Below are positions 1 to 5,387 of a stretch of 5,387 bases of DNA, piece after piece. Source of the DNA: a bacterium (GTDB lineage Bacteria; Zhuqueibacterota; Zhuqueibacteria; Thermofontimicrobiales; Thermofontimicrobiaceae); contig JALOPY010000674.1 of the NCBI GenBank assembly GCA_025453735.1, forward strand, positions 1 through 5,387. Direction: 5' to 3'. Positions within the stretch are counted from its first letter, which is position 1, and each line of letters begins with the position of its first letter. The notes under the pieces were generated by a model. The model ran no database searches and was not told the origin of the DNA. It was given only the letters and a program-made list of their open reading frames with translations. Both the position numbers and the translations under genes were made by a program.

Positions 1-715
1 CTTTTTTCAAATTCAATTTATCGACGAGCTTAATTCCTTCCCACACTAATTTTTCATCATGAGTGGCAATGCCAACATAACAGCCATTGGACAGCAATTT
101 TTCCATAATATATTGAAAAGTGTTGTTCACAATTTCGTCGTCTTTGTAAACAACCTCTCGTTTCTCCCAATAATACGCGCCTTTGCAGAGACGCAAATTG
201 GCTCGATGAGGAATCACTTTGTTTACATCATCCACGACACGCCGCATGTAGGATTGAAAAACCGTGCCGACATTTGAGTATTCCTTCTTTAAGCGTAAAT
301 AGATATCAATTGTACCATCAGTACAGGAGGAATCTTCCATATCCATTCGGACAAAGCTATTGATCTTTTTAGCTTCTTCTAACAACGATTTTATATTTTC
401 ATAACAAAATTCTTTATCAAGCTTGAGTCCCATGTGGGTTGGCTTGACAGAAATATTCGCATCCAATTTCTCTTGATCGATCACTTTTAGCACTTGCTTA
501 TAAATTTCAACTGCTTTTAAGACATCTTCTTTTACTTTTTTTTCTTCACCTAACAGGTCAATCGTGGCGCAGATGCTCTGCGCGTTTAAATTTTTCACTT
601 CTCGTACTGCATCATCCAGCGTTTCTCCAGCAATGTATTGACGAGCAAAAATCCCAACAAAAGGTTTTGGAAAATAGGGCAGAATTTTTGCAATCAGATT
701 GTTGAACCAGATCAT
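1..715 (-). CDS. Proline dehydrogenase, monofunctional (partial, C-terminus beyond left edge)
   Basis: This gene encodes the FAD-dependent enzyme that oxidises L-proline to delta1-pyrroline-5-carboxylate and passes electrons to the membrane quinone pool, the first step of proline catabolism. It reads open from ATG at 715 to the window edge, giving 238 residues of a family usually near 300. Family motifs occur in the expected order: DLLGE (53-57), SVKPTHMGL (89-97), VRMDMEDS (122-129), VFQSYMRRV (152-160), RLCKGAYY (175-182) and GIATHD (215-220). These are the barrel strands that bind FAD and substrate. The C-terminal helix with the paired arginines that bind the proline carboxylate lies outside the window. 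The start is supported by AGGGAGG (721-727) five bases upstream. There is no PutA-type DNA-binding domain at the N-terminus, so this is the stand-alone form. The partner P5C dehydrogenase is not in view. Of the five genes, this one and the CPBP gene have no visible lesion. Confidence 0.93.
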   Translation of the reverse strand, partial: MIWFNNLIAKILPYFPKPFVGIFARQYIAGETLDDAVREVKNLNAQSICATIDLLGEEKKVKEDVLKAVEIYKQVLKVIDQEKLDANISVKPTHMGLKLDKEFCYENIKSLLEEAKKINSFVRMDMEDSSCTDGTIDIYLRLKKEYSNVGTVFQSYMRRVVDDVNKVIPHRANLRLCKGAYYWEKREVVYKDDEIVNNTFQYIMEKLLSNGCYVGIATHDEKLVWEGIKLVDKLNLKK

Positions 716-908
716 TGAAGCCTCCCTCATAAGTTTGTATATTTTGAAACTGTAAAAGTATGTGAATTGTATGCGCGAGAATAATAATTAGCATAGGTAG
801 AAGCAACCATAATTGGGCGTTGACCACCTCAGCGGAACTATAGTGATGTTGATAGCAAATTATTTCATTCATCAATAAAAGATAATAATTTATTTTATTC
901 AAAGCAAG

Positions 909-925
909 TAATTTTCTGAAAATTA
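909..925. repeat. 17-bp perfect dyad (possible operator)
   Basis: TAATTTTC-T-GAAAATTA is a perfect 8-bp inverted repeat around a single central T. It lies about 190 bases upstream of the proline dehydrogenase start. It could bind a dimeric regulator. It has no adjacent T-tract or GC core, so it is not a terminator. In DNA this rich in A and T, a chance match is quite possible. Confidence 0.35.
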
Positions 926-973
926 AAGTGTGCAATAACGCTGTTGTAAGGAAGATGATTAGTAGCAGTAAAC

Positions 974-1007
974 AAAAAACGCATCGAAAGTATCTCGATG
1001 CGTTTTT
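974..1007 (-). terminator. Intrinsic terminator of the YHS gene
   Basis: A perfect 13-bp stem pairs 975-987 with 995-1007 around a 7-base loop (988-994). The GC-containing core is ACGCATCGA/TCGATGCGT. Read on the minus strand, the stem ends in a run of T from the complement of 974-979, some 22 bases after the stop codon of the YHS gene. The A-run/T-run symmetry means it could also terminate plus-strand transcription. It separates the YHS gene from proline dehydrogenase, implying separate transcripts. Confidence 0.85.
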
Positions 1008-1028
1008 CGCTAATTTCAAATTTGACAA

Positions 1029-1559
1029 TTATATTTTTGTCTTTGCAGATTTTTCAGCTTTCGCTTTATCGCCGCAGCATCCTTTTTTATCCATCTTCGC
1101 CGCGTCGGAGTCGCTGCACTTATCGCAGCCTTCGCACTTCTCATCATGCGCCTGAACTTTTGCTGCTTTCATCGCCTTCTTGATAGCAGCCTTGGGATCT
1201 TTTTCAAATGCTGCTTTGCATTTTTCGTTACAGAAATAATAATCTTTGCCCTCGAAGCTCGACTTCAGCGCCGTTCGTTTATCCACATCCATCCCACAGA
1301 TCATATCTTTGGTCTTATTCAGGTATGCATCCGGGTCTTTTTTAAATTTTTCCTGGCAGCCGTTGCAGAAGAATTAATATTCTTTTTCATTGTAAGTAAA
1401 TGGGCCGGCTGCTTCAGATTTCAGAACAGTTTCACCGGAAACCGGGCAGGTAATCGTTTCGGCTTTTTTACTATCATCTTTTTGTGCCACGCTAATATTT
1501 GATAGCAAAGTTACTGAAAATAAAACAATCAAAACTCCGAAAAATAATTTGGATCGCAT
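1029..1559 (-). pseudogene. Exported two-YHS-domain, Cys-rich metal-binding protein, interrupted by in-frame TAA
   Basis: The restored protein has 176 codons. Residues 1-25 form a signal peptide (MRSK, a hydrophobic run, then SVA/Q), so it is exported to the periplasm or cell surface. YHS domain 1 starts at CPVSGE (38-43) and continues through FFCNGC (63-68) to KDPDAYL (74-80). YHS domain 2 starts at ICGMDV (87-92) and continues through YYFCNEKC (107-114) to KDPKAA (121-125). A lysine-rich tail carries clustered cysteines: CEGCDKC (142-148) and CC (161-162). YHS domains typically bind metal, often copper, and occur with heavy-metal ATPases, but the ligand here is unknown. Codon 62 (1374-1376) is TAA where the family pattern KEYYFCCNGC predicts tyrosine. 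Both sides are in the same frame, so one base change explains it. Translation from the strong AGGAG (1566-1570) would give only 61 residues. Met86 (1304) has no visible ribosome binding site, so a separate downstream protein is unlikely. Sequencing error or readthrough remain possible. Confidence 0.86.
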
Positions 1560-1705
1560 ATCTTTCTCCTGTTAATTGTAATTGAGTTGAATTGAATTTC
1601 ATTCATTCATAACAAAATATATTCCACTTTATAATGCGAATTTTGTTTCTTGTTTTTTAATAGGCTAGTCTTTTAATTCAAAAAATTTAAATAGAATGTT
1701 TATGG

Positions 1706-1727
1706 TTTTGTAGAATATTCCACAAAA
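1706..1727. repeat. 22-bp imperfect palindrome (operator-like)
   Basis: TTTTGT-A-GAATATTC-C-ACAAAA pairs along its whole length except for one A/C position in each half. It lies about 150 bases upstream of the YHS start and 50 bases upstream of the plus-strand promoter. The size and symmetry fit a site for a dimeric regulator of either divergent gene. No regulator gene is in view to assign it to. Confidence 0.4.
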
Positions 1728-1778
1728 AATTTGTTCAATATTGCTCAAAATGATTTCTCTTTTTAGCATTATTTTTAT

Positions 1779-1807
1779 TTGACATTATTGAATTATTTTG
1801 ATATATT
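1779..1807 (+). promoter_or_regulatory. Sigma-70-type promoter for the methyltransferase
   Basis: A perfect -35 box TTGACA (1779-1784) is followed after 17 bases by TATATT (1802-1807), a 5/6 match to the -10 consensus. Transcription would start near 1814 and leave a leader of about 220 bases before the methyltransferase ATG. That leader contains the double palindrome at 1862-1927. The methyltransferase and CPBP genes may share this transcript. Confidence 0.65.
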
Positions 1808-1861
1808 CATCATTCAAAATCGGACCAAAATTAATTGTGCTTAGTCAGTTTTCAATTTTTA

Positions 1862-1927
1862 TAGAATGTGGAGTGCTTTGACTGCGTCAAAGCATAAATT
1901 GACGCAGTCAATTTACTCCAAAATCTA
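1862..1927. repeat. Double palindrome nested in a 66-bp imperfect inverted repeat
   Basis: Two perfect hairpin sequences lie side by side: GCTTTGAC-TGC-GTCAAAGC (1875-1893) and AAATTGAC-GCA-GTCAATTT (1896-1914). Their centres, 1884 and 1905, are 21 bp apart, two helical turns. Because TTGACTGCGTCAA (1878-1890) is the exact reverse complement of TTGACGCAGTCAA (1899-1911), they also pair with each other. The outer TGGAGT (1869-1874) pairs with ACTCCA (1915-1920), and TAGA at 1862 pairs with TCTA ending at 1927. The result is 24 matches over 29-base arms around an 8-base loop (1891-1898). There is no T-tract, so it is not a standard terminator. It may be a tandem operator, a leader RNA structure, or a small repeat element. 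Confidence 0.8.
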
Positions 1928-2032
1928 GTGCAAGCGAAAAAAATAGACAATTCAAGAATTCAAAGTGACTAGATAGTATTAACCTTTAGCTGACAATTAT
2001 CCTTTCATTCAATTTGAAAAGCAGGAAGAACC

Positions 2033-2784
2033 ATGGTCTCACAGAAGAAAAATCCTTTGCTTTATACTGAGCTGAGCTCCTGGTGGTTGCTCTTTACTCC
2101 CACGGAAGAGTATCAAGAAGAAGCAGCTTTCTACACAAAACTTTTCGTGGAAAAATCAGCATCACCTCCTCGCACCTTGCTGGAGCTTGGCAGCGGCGGA
2201 GGGAATAATGCGTCATTCATGAAAAATAATTTTCAAATGACCCTGGTCGATCGGTCAGAAGACATGATCCAGGTGAGCCAGAATCAAAATCCCAAATGCG
2301 AGCACATCATCGGGGACATGCGAACGGTGCGACTGAATCGGCTTTTCGATGGCGTGTTTATCCATGATGCTGTAGCGTACATGAAAAGTGAACAAGACCT
2401 TTACGATGCGATGCGAACAGCTTATGTGCATTGTCGTGTTGGTGGGATCGCTCTTTTTGCTCCGGATTTTGTTCGCGAAACTTTTCAGCCATCCACGTCG
2501 CATGGCGGGATTGATGGAGCTGGAAGGGGAATTCGCTATTTAGAATTCGCTATTTAGAATGGACTCATGATCCGGACATAAATGACAGCGCGTATGTTGC
2601 TGAATTTGCGATTTTGATGCACGAGGCAGGCAAAGAAACTGAGATCAGGTACGATCGCCATGAACTTGGCTTGTTCAAACGGTCGACCTGGCTAGCGCTT
2701 CTCGAAAAAGCCGGCTTTCAGGCAGAAATTGTTAGTGCGACTTATGCCGGGGGAGGTGAATTGTTCATCGGCAAAAAATCATAG
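2033..2784 (+). pseudogene. Class I SAM-dependent methyltransferase, frameshifted by a 14-bp tandem duplication
   Basis: The gene starts at ATG 2033 with AGGAAG (2023-2028) upstream. The N-terminal frame runs to a TAG at 2555-2557. It shows the Rossmann SAM-binding motif LLELGSGGGNN (49-59), the acidic end of strand 2 at LVDRSEDMI (D73), and a GDM segment after strand 3, all typical of class I methyltransferases. The substrate cannot be told. Removing one copy of the 14-bp repeat (2529-2556) joins IRYLE directly to WTHDPD and restores a frame to TAG 2782-2784, giving 245 residues, the normal size for the family. The restored C-terminus contains the usual STWLALLEKAGF and ends GGGELFIGKKS. As read, the protein has 174 residues, keeps the SAM-binding half and lacks the C-terminal part. 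The CPBP gene follows 100 bases later on the same strand, possibly cotranscribed. Confidence 0.88.
2529..2556 (+). repeat. Perfect 14-bp tandem duplication breaking the methyltransferase frame
   Basis: GAATTCGCTATTTA occurs at 2529-2542 and again, with no gap, at 2543-2556, followed by GAAT (2557-2560). A single copy would be flanked by GAAT on both sides, a 4-bp direct repeat that gives a ready route for slipped-strand duplication. Fourteen is not a multiple of three, so the duplication shifts the frame and creates the TAG at 2555-2557. Confidence 0.95.
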
Positions 2785-2836
2785 GACAAAAGAATTATTG
2801 AACCATGGGGAGTGCCGCGCGTGTATGCGCCGCAAT

Positions 2837-2856
2837 ACATCGCATCAAGGCGATGT
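2837..2856 (+). other. Small hairpin between methyltransferase and CPBP genes
   Basis: ACATCGC (2837-2843) pairs with GCGATGT (2850-2856) around a 6-base loop, about 20 bases before the CPBP ribosome binding site. There is no T-run, so it is not a clear terminator. It could be chance or an mRNA processing structure. Confidence 0.35.
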
Positions 2857-2874
2857 GCTCCTCGTGCTTATTTT

Positions 2875-2880
2875 AGGGAG
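2875..2880 (+). promoter_or_regulatory. Ribosome binding site deciding the CPBP start
   Basis: AGGGAG is followed by TGAT and then ATG at 2885. This favours 2885 over the in-frame upstream ATG at 2729, which lies inside the methyltransferase C-terminal coding region and adds 52 non-family residues. The same GGAGTGATATG string precedes the GH31 start. Confidence 0.85.
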
Positions 2881-2884
2881 TGAT

Positions 2885-3598
2885 ATGCTAAAAGAACTCA
2901 TTCAGATTCTCAATCCAGGCGCTTTCTTTTCTCGGGAAAAAACAAAACCGACCATCATTTTATTGCTCGCCGCAATTCTGCCGACAATCCATCTTTATTT
3001 CGGCTCGATCGCTTTTGCGAACAAGACGTTCCCTTTCCTGAGCAGCTTTGGCGCATCAATCTATATGTTTCTCTCCTTTTTTCTGCTAATGGGAATTATT
3101 CCGTTATTCATTATCCTGTTTGTTTTCAAAGAGCCGTTGCAAGATTATGGCATTACTCCGGGAGATTGGCGCAAAGGATTGCCGCTGGCGATTTTTCTCA
3201 CGATACTTATCGCCGTTTTGTTGCTGCTTCCATCATCCCAAACACCTGATTTCCGCGCGACGTATCCGTTTGATAAAACTGCCGGGGATTCTACATTATC
3301 GTTTATTCGATTTGAATTGCTGCGAGGAATGATTTTCTATACTGCCTGGGAATTTTTCTTTCGCGGTTTTATGCTGTTTGGTTTGAGGAAATATGTCGGG
3401 GATTGGCTGGCAATTTGTATCCAGACCATTCCATCCTGCCTGTGGCATATCGGGCTGCCGATTGGTGAAATTTTGTCATCGATCCTGGCTGGAATTCTGT
3501 TTGGAATCATCGCAATTCGGACGAAGTCGATTTTCTGGGTTTTTGTGCTGCATTATTTCATCGGATTGTTGCTGGATTTATTTATTGTCATCAGCTAA
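2885..3598 (+). CDS. CPBP-family intramembrane metalloprotease homologue (CAAX/Abi type)
   Basis: This is an integral membrane protein of 237 residues with about seven hydrophobic segments, roughly 22-40, 53-81, 96-114, 139-165, 173-188, 196-213 and 215-237. The family includes type II CAAX prenyl proteases and bacterial Abi proteins that cleave substrates within the membrane. The family signature is visible: WEFFFRGF at 155-162 corresponds to EExxxR with E156 and R160 kept and W in place of the first Glu. LWHIGLP has H188 of the FxxxH motif, but with Ser at the expected Phe. H223 in VLHYFIG is the third motif histidine. The segment YGITPGDWRKGL (88-99), before the catalytic region, is also typical. 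The chosen start has a strong ribosome binding site. The frame is intact. It may be translated from the methyltransferase message. The altered motif residues leave proteolytic activity uncertain, and the substrate is unknown. Confidence 0.85.
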   Translation: MLKELIQILNPGAFFSREKTKPTIILLLAAILPTIHLYFGSIAFANKTFPFLSSFGASIYMFLSFFLLMGIIPLFIILFVFKEPLQDYGITPGDWRKGLPLAIFLTILIAVLLLLPSSQTPDFRATYPFDKTAGDSTLSFIRFELLRGMIFYTAWEFFFRGFMLFGLRKYVGDWLAICIQTIPSCLWHIGLPIGEILSSILAGILFGIIAIRTKSIFWVFVLHYFIGLLLDLFIVIS

Positions 3599-3625
3599 CC
3601 TGGGCGAGCCATTACCAAAAAGCCC

Positions 3626-3704
3626 GACCGCGAATTTCGCGAATTCCATCAATTACGCTAAATCTTAATTCGCGCCATTTGCAAAATTCGCGAAATTCGC
3701 GGTC
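3626..3704. repeat. Palindromic repeat element with 20-bp perfect arms and 9-bp internal period
   Basis: The arm at 3626-3645 (starts GACCGCGAATTT, ends CGCGAATT) is the exact reverse complement of 3685-3704. The loop is 39 bases (3646-3684). The sequence is also periodic. From 3628 the 9-base units read CCGCGAATT, TCGCGAATT, CCATCAATT, ACGCTAAAT. Read from the other strand, the right half gives CCGCGAATT, TCGCGAATT, TTGCAAATG, GCGCGAATT. It fills most of the gap between the CPBP and GH31 genes. A6T6 follows at 3705-3716, so it could work as a weak terminator, but the long loop and the periodicity suggest a REP-like or MITE-like dispersed element. Confidence 0.85.
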
Positions 3705-3753
3705 AAAAAATTTTTTAGAAGTTCAATAATCAGATTTTTAATTTTGGAGTGAT

Positions 3754-5387
3754 ATGTCAGCAACAGCAGACGCCAATAATCCGGTCGCCAATCCGGAAGC
3801 CATTGTGATTTCAGGAAACACTCGTTTTACCATTCTTACTTCCCAACTGATTCGAATGGAATGGGCTGAGGATGGTCAATTTGAGGATCGAGCGTCGTTT
3901 GTTTTTATCAATCGAAATTTGCCCGCGACTCGATATAAAAAATATTTTCAACAGCAGTGGCTCATCATTGAAACAGAAAATTTAATTTTGAAATATAAAA
4001 CAGCCAGAGGAGAATTCAATCCTGAAAATCTCCTCATTCAATTTGATTTGAATGACGAGAAAAAAATATGGCGACCGGGCGATATGGATGATGGAAATCT
4101 TTTCGGCACGATTCGCACGCTCGATGAGGTGAAGGGCGCAACATCACTCGAACCCGGAATTCTGTCCCGCAATGGCTGGGCTGTGATCGATGATTCAGAA
4201 CGTCCCTTGTTTGACAATAGCGACTGGCAATGGGCGATTTCCCGACCAGAGGGAAATCGACAGGATTGGTATTTTTTCGGCTATGGTCATGATTATAAAA
4301 AAGCGCTCCATGATTTCACACGCGTGGCGGGGAAAATTCCGCTGCCGCCTCGCTTTGCATTTGGCGAGTGGTGGTCTCGCTATTGGGCTTACACCGATCA
4401 AGAGTTGAAACAACTGGTGCATGAATTTGATATTCATGATGTGCCGCTCGACGTCTTGGTCATCGATATGGACTGGCATGAAACCTTCGGCTTGCGCTGG
4501 CATCAAAAACAGCGCGATCAGGCGGGGCAGCGATTGGGCTGGTCCGGCTATACCTGGAATAAAATTTTATTCCCGGATCCGAATGGATTCCTCGCCTGGT
4601 GCAAAAAACAAGGACTGAAAATCACGCTCAATTTGCATCCGGCTTCCGGGGTTCAGCCTCATGAAGAACAATATCCAGAAATGGCGCGGGCAATGGGCAT
4701 CGACCCTGCGACGAAAAAGTATGTGCCTTTTGATATTGTCGATAAAAAATTTGCAGAAAATTATTTGAAAATATTGCACCATCCGATGGAGGAGCAAGGC
4801 GTGGATTTTTGGTGGATCGATTGGCAGCAGCAACCCACGACCAAACTGCCGGGCGTCAATCCCTGGGAATCCCTGGCATTCCAGCCTTATTTCACTGCGA
4901 CTGCGTCGAATGTCGGGTATGGCTATTGGAGCCATGACATTGGCGGGCATATTCCCGGCGAGGTCTCGCCCGAGCTTTATGCCCGCTGGATTCAGTTCGG
5001 AATTTTTAGCCCAATCCTGCGCACCCACACGACCAGAAATCCCAATGCGGAGCGACGCATCTGGGCATATCCAACCGATTATTTTTTGATCATGCGGGAA
5101 GCAGTTCTGCTGCGTTATGCACTAATTCCCTATATTTATACCGCATCCAGAAACGCTTATGATACCGGCGTTTCGATCTGCCGCCCCATGTATTACGATT
5201 TCCCGGAATCGGAAGATGCCTATCTTTTCAAAGATCAATATATGTTTGGCGATGATCTTCTGGTAGCGCCCATCACTGAACCGATTTGAGAAGAAACAAT
5301 GCTTTCCACGAAACAAATCTGGCTGCCCGATGGCGATTGGGTGGAATGGTTTACTGGCACGAAACTTCAGGGACCAGGAATTTTTGA
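3754..5387 (+). pseudogene. GH31 family alpha-glycosidase, internally deleted and with in-frame TGA (partial at right edge)
   Basis: Family GH31 enzymes hydrolyse terminal alpha-linked sugars (alpha-glucosides, alpha-xylosides and related) by a retaining mechanism with two aspartates. The start ATG 3754 follows GGAG (3746-3749). There is no signal peptide, so the product would be cytoplasmic. Residues 1-190 form the N-terminal beta-sandwich. The barrel begins at PRFAFGEWWSRYW (199-211). VLVIDMDWH (234-242) and FWWIDWQ (352-358) follow, the latter holding the likely nucleophile D356. Then come WSHDIGGH (392-399) and RTH. Only 38 residues separate D356 from D395. In E. coli YicI, as I recall it, the same interval is about 94 and contains the acid/base Asp. 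WESLAFQPYF here aligns just after that catalytic Asp, so some 55 residues are missing near 4861-4866. The frame then meets TGA at 5287-5289 after APITEPI, but continues in the same frame with KQIWLPDGDWVEWFTG to the edge. Substrate cannot be assigned. The longest unbroken frame is 3754-5289 (511 residues). Confidence 0.9.

Larger units (their letters stand above)
716..1028. other. Non-coding spacer upstream of proline dehydrogenase
   Basis: This AT-rich spacer lies between the proline dehydrogenase start and the end of the YHS gene. It contains the intrinsic terminator at 974-1007 and a 17-bp dyad at 909-925, both listed separately. The proline dehydrogenase promoter should lie here on the minus strand, because the terminator separates it from the YHS gene, but I found no convincing -35/-10 pair. 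The best is a weak TTCACA with AATATA about 17 bases downstream near 738-768. A hydrophobic reading frame on the minus strand covers this stretch but looks spurious. Confidence 0.6.
1560..2032. other. AT-rich divergent intergenic region
   Basis: This 473-base stretch separates the divergent YHS and methyltransferase genes. I see no coding sequence. It holds a 22-bp imperfect palindrome (1706-1727), a near-consensus plus-strand promoter (1779-1807), a double palindrome (1862-1927) and the ribosome binding sites of both flanking genes. No convincing minus-strand promoter for the YHS gene was found, although TATATT and TATAAA boxes exist on that strand near 1618-1635. Confidence 0.7.

Noticed and set aside
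738..768. Minus-strand promoter for proline dehydrogenase
   Set aside because: The only candidate boxes (TTCACA with AATATA) are weak matches in AT-rich DNA.
612..1028. Hydrophobic 138-residue minus-strand frame between the YHS and proline dehydrogenase genes
   Set aside because: It starts at a TTG with no ribosome binding site, runs through the terminator hairpin and overlaps about 100 bases of proline dehydrogenase out of frame. Its hydrophobicity is explained by AT-rich codons.
1029..1304. Separate small single-YHS gene starting at Met86
   Set aside because: It has no ribosome binding site and no signal peptide. It is in exact frame with the upstream exported half, so one interrupted gene is the better reading.
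1146..1502. 118-residue plus-strand frame
   Set aside because: It is antisense to the YHS gene. The minus-strand frame has a signal peptide and Cys motifs, while this one has no recognisable domain.
2729..2884. N-terminal extension of the CPBP protein by 52 residues
   Set aside because: It overlaps the restored methyltransferase C-terminus, lacks a ribosome binding site and has no family similarity. ATG 2885 has AGGGAG.
3705..3716. A6T6 run as a classical terminator tail for the CPBP gene
   Set aside because: The T-run is separated from the stem by six As and the loop is 39 bases, so this is not a standard intrinsic terminator. Weak function is not excluded.
4567..5028. 153-residue minus-strand frame, and a similar one at 4195-4506
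   Set aside because: Both lie wholly antisense to strongly conserved GH31 catalytic motifs and have no start signals.
1374..5289. Alternative genetic code explaining the in-frame stops
   Set aside because: The two in-frame stops are different codons (TAA and TGA), and the other defects are an indel and a deletion, which recoding cannot explain.

Overview
This is a bacterial window of about 5.4 kb. Coding DNA has moderate GC, and the intergenic DNA is much richer in A and T. Shine-Dalgarno sites are clear (AGGGAGG, AGGAG, AGGAAG, AGGGAG, GGAG). The gene content is ordinary housekeeping and accessory: proline catabolism, an exported YHS metal-binding protein, a SAM methyltransferase, a CPBP membrane protease homologue and a GH31 glycosidase. 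The mix would fit a Gram-negative heterotroph, perhaps from an environmental FCB or Calditrichota-like lineage, but the taxonomic guess is weak because no marker gene is present.

Layout. Positions 1-715 (minus) hold the N-terminal part of a monofunctional proline dehydrogenase, cut by the left edge. Positions 716-1028 are non-coding and carry a 17-bp dyad and an intrinsic terminator (about 974-1007). Positions 1029-1559 (minus) encode an exported protein with two YHS domains, interrupted by one in-frame TAA. Positions 1560-2032 are an AT-rich divergent intergenic region with a near-consensus sigma-70 promoter on the plus strand (1779-1807) and a striking double palindrome (1862-1927) just inside the predicted transcript. 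Positions 2033-2784 (plus) are a class I SAM methyltransferase whose frame is broken by an exact 14-bp tandem duplication. Positions 2885-3598 (plus) are an intact CPBP-family membrane protein. Positions 3599-3753 carry a perfect 20-bp inverted repeat built on a 9-bp period. From 3754 to the right edge (plus) lies a GH31 alpha-glycosidase gene that has lost the segment expected to hold its acid/base catalyst and also has an in-frame TGA.

The main observation is that three of the five genes carry inactivating lesions, four in all: one nonsense, one 14-bp duplication, and one in-frame deletion plus one nonsense. Every frame is otherwise recognisable on both sides of each break. Either this locus is decaying recently, or the assembly has local errors; raw reads would decide. 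I see no defence system, CRISPR array, transposase, tRNA or rRNA. The best candidates for something undescribed are the two palindromic intergenic elements.
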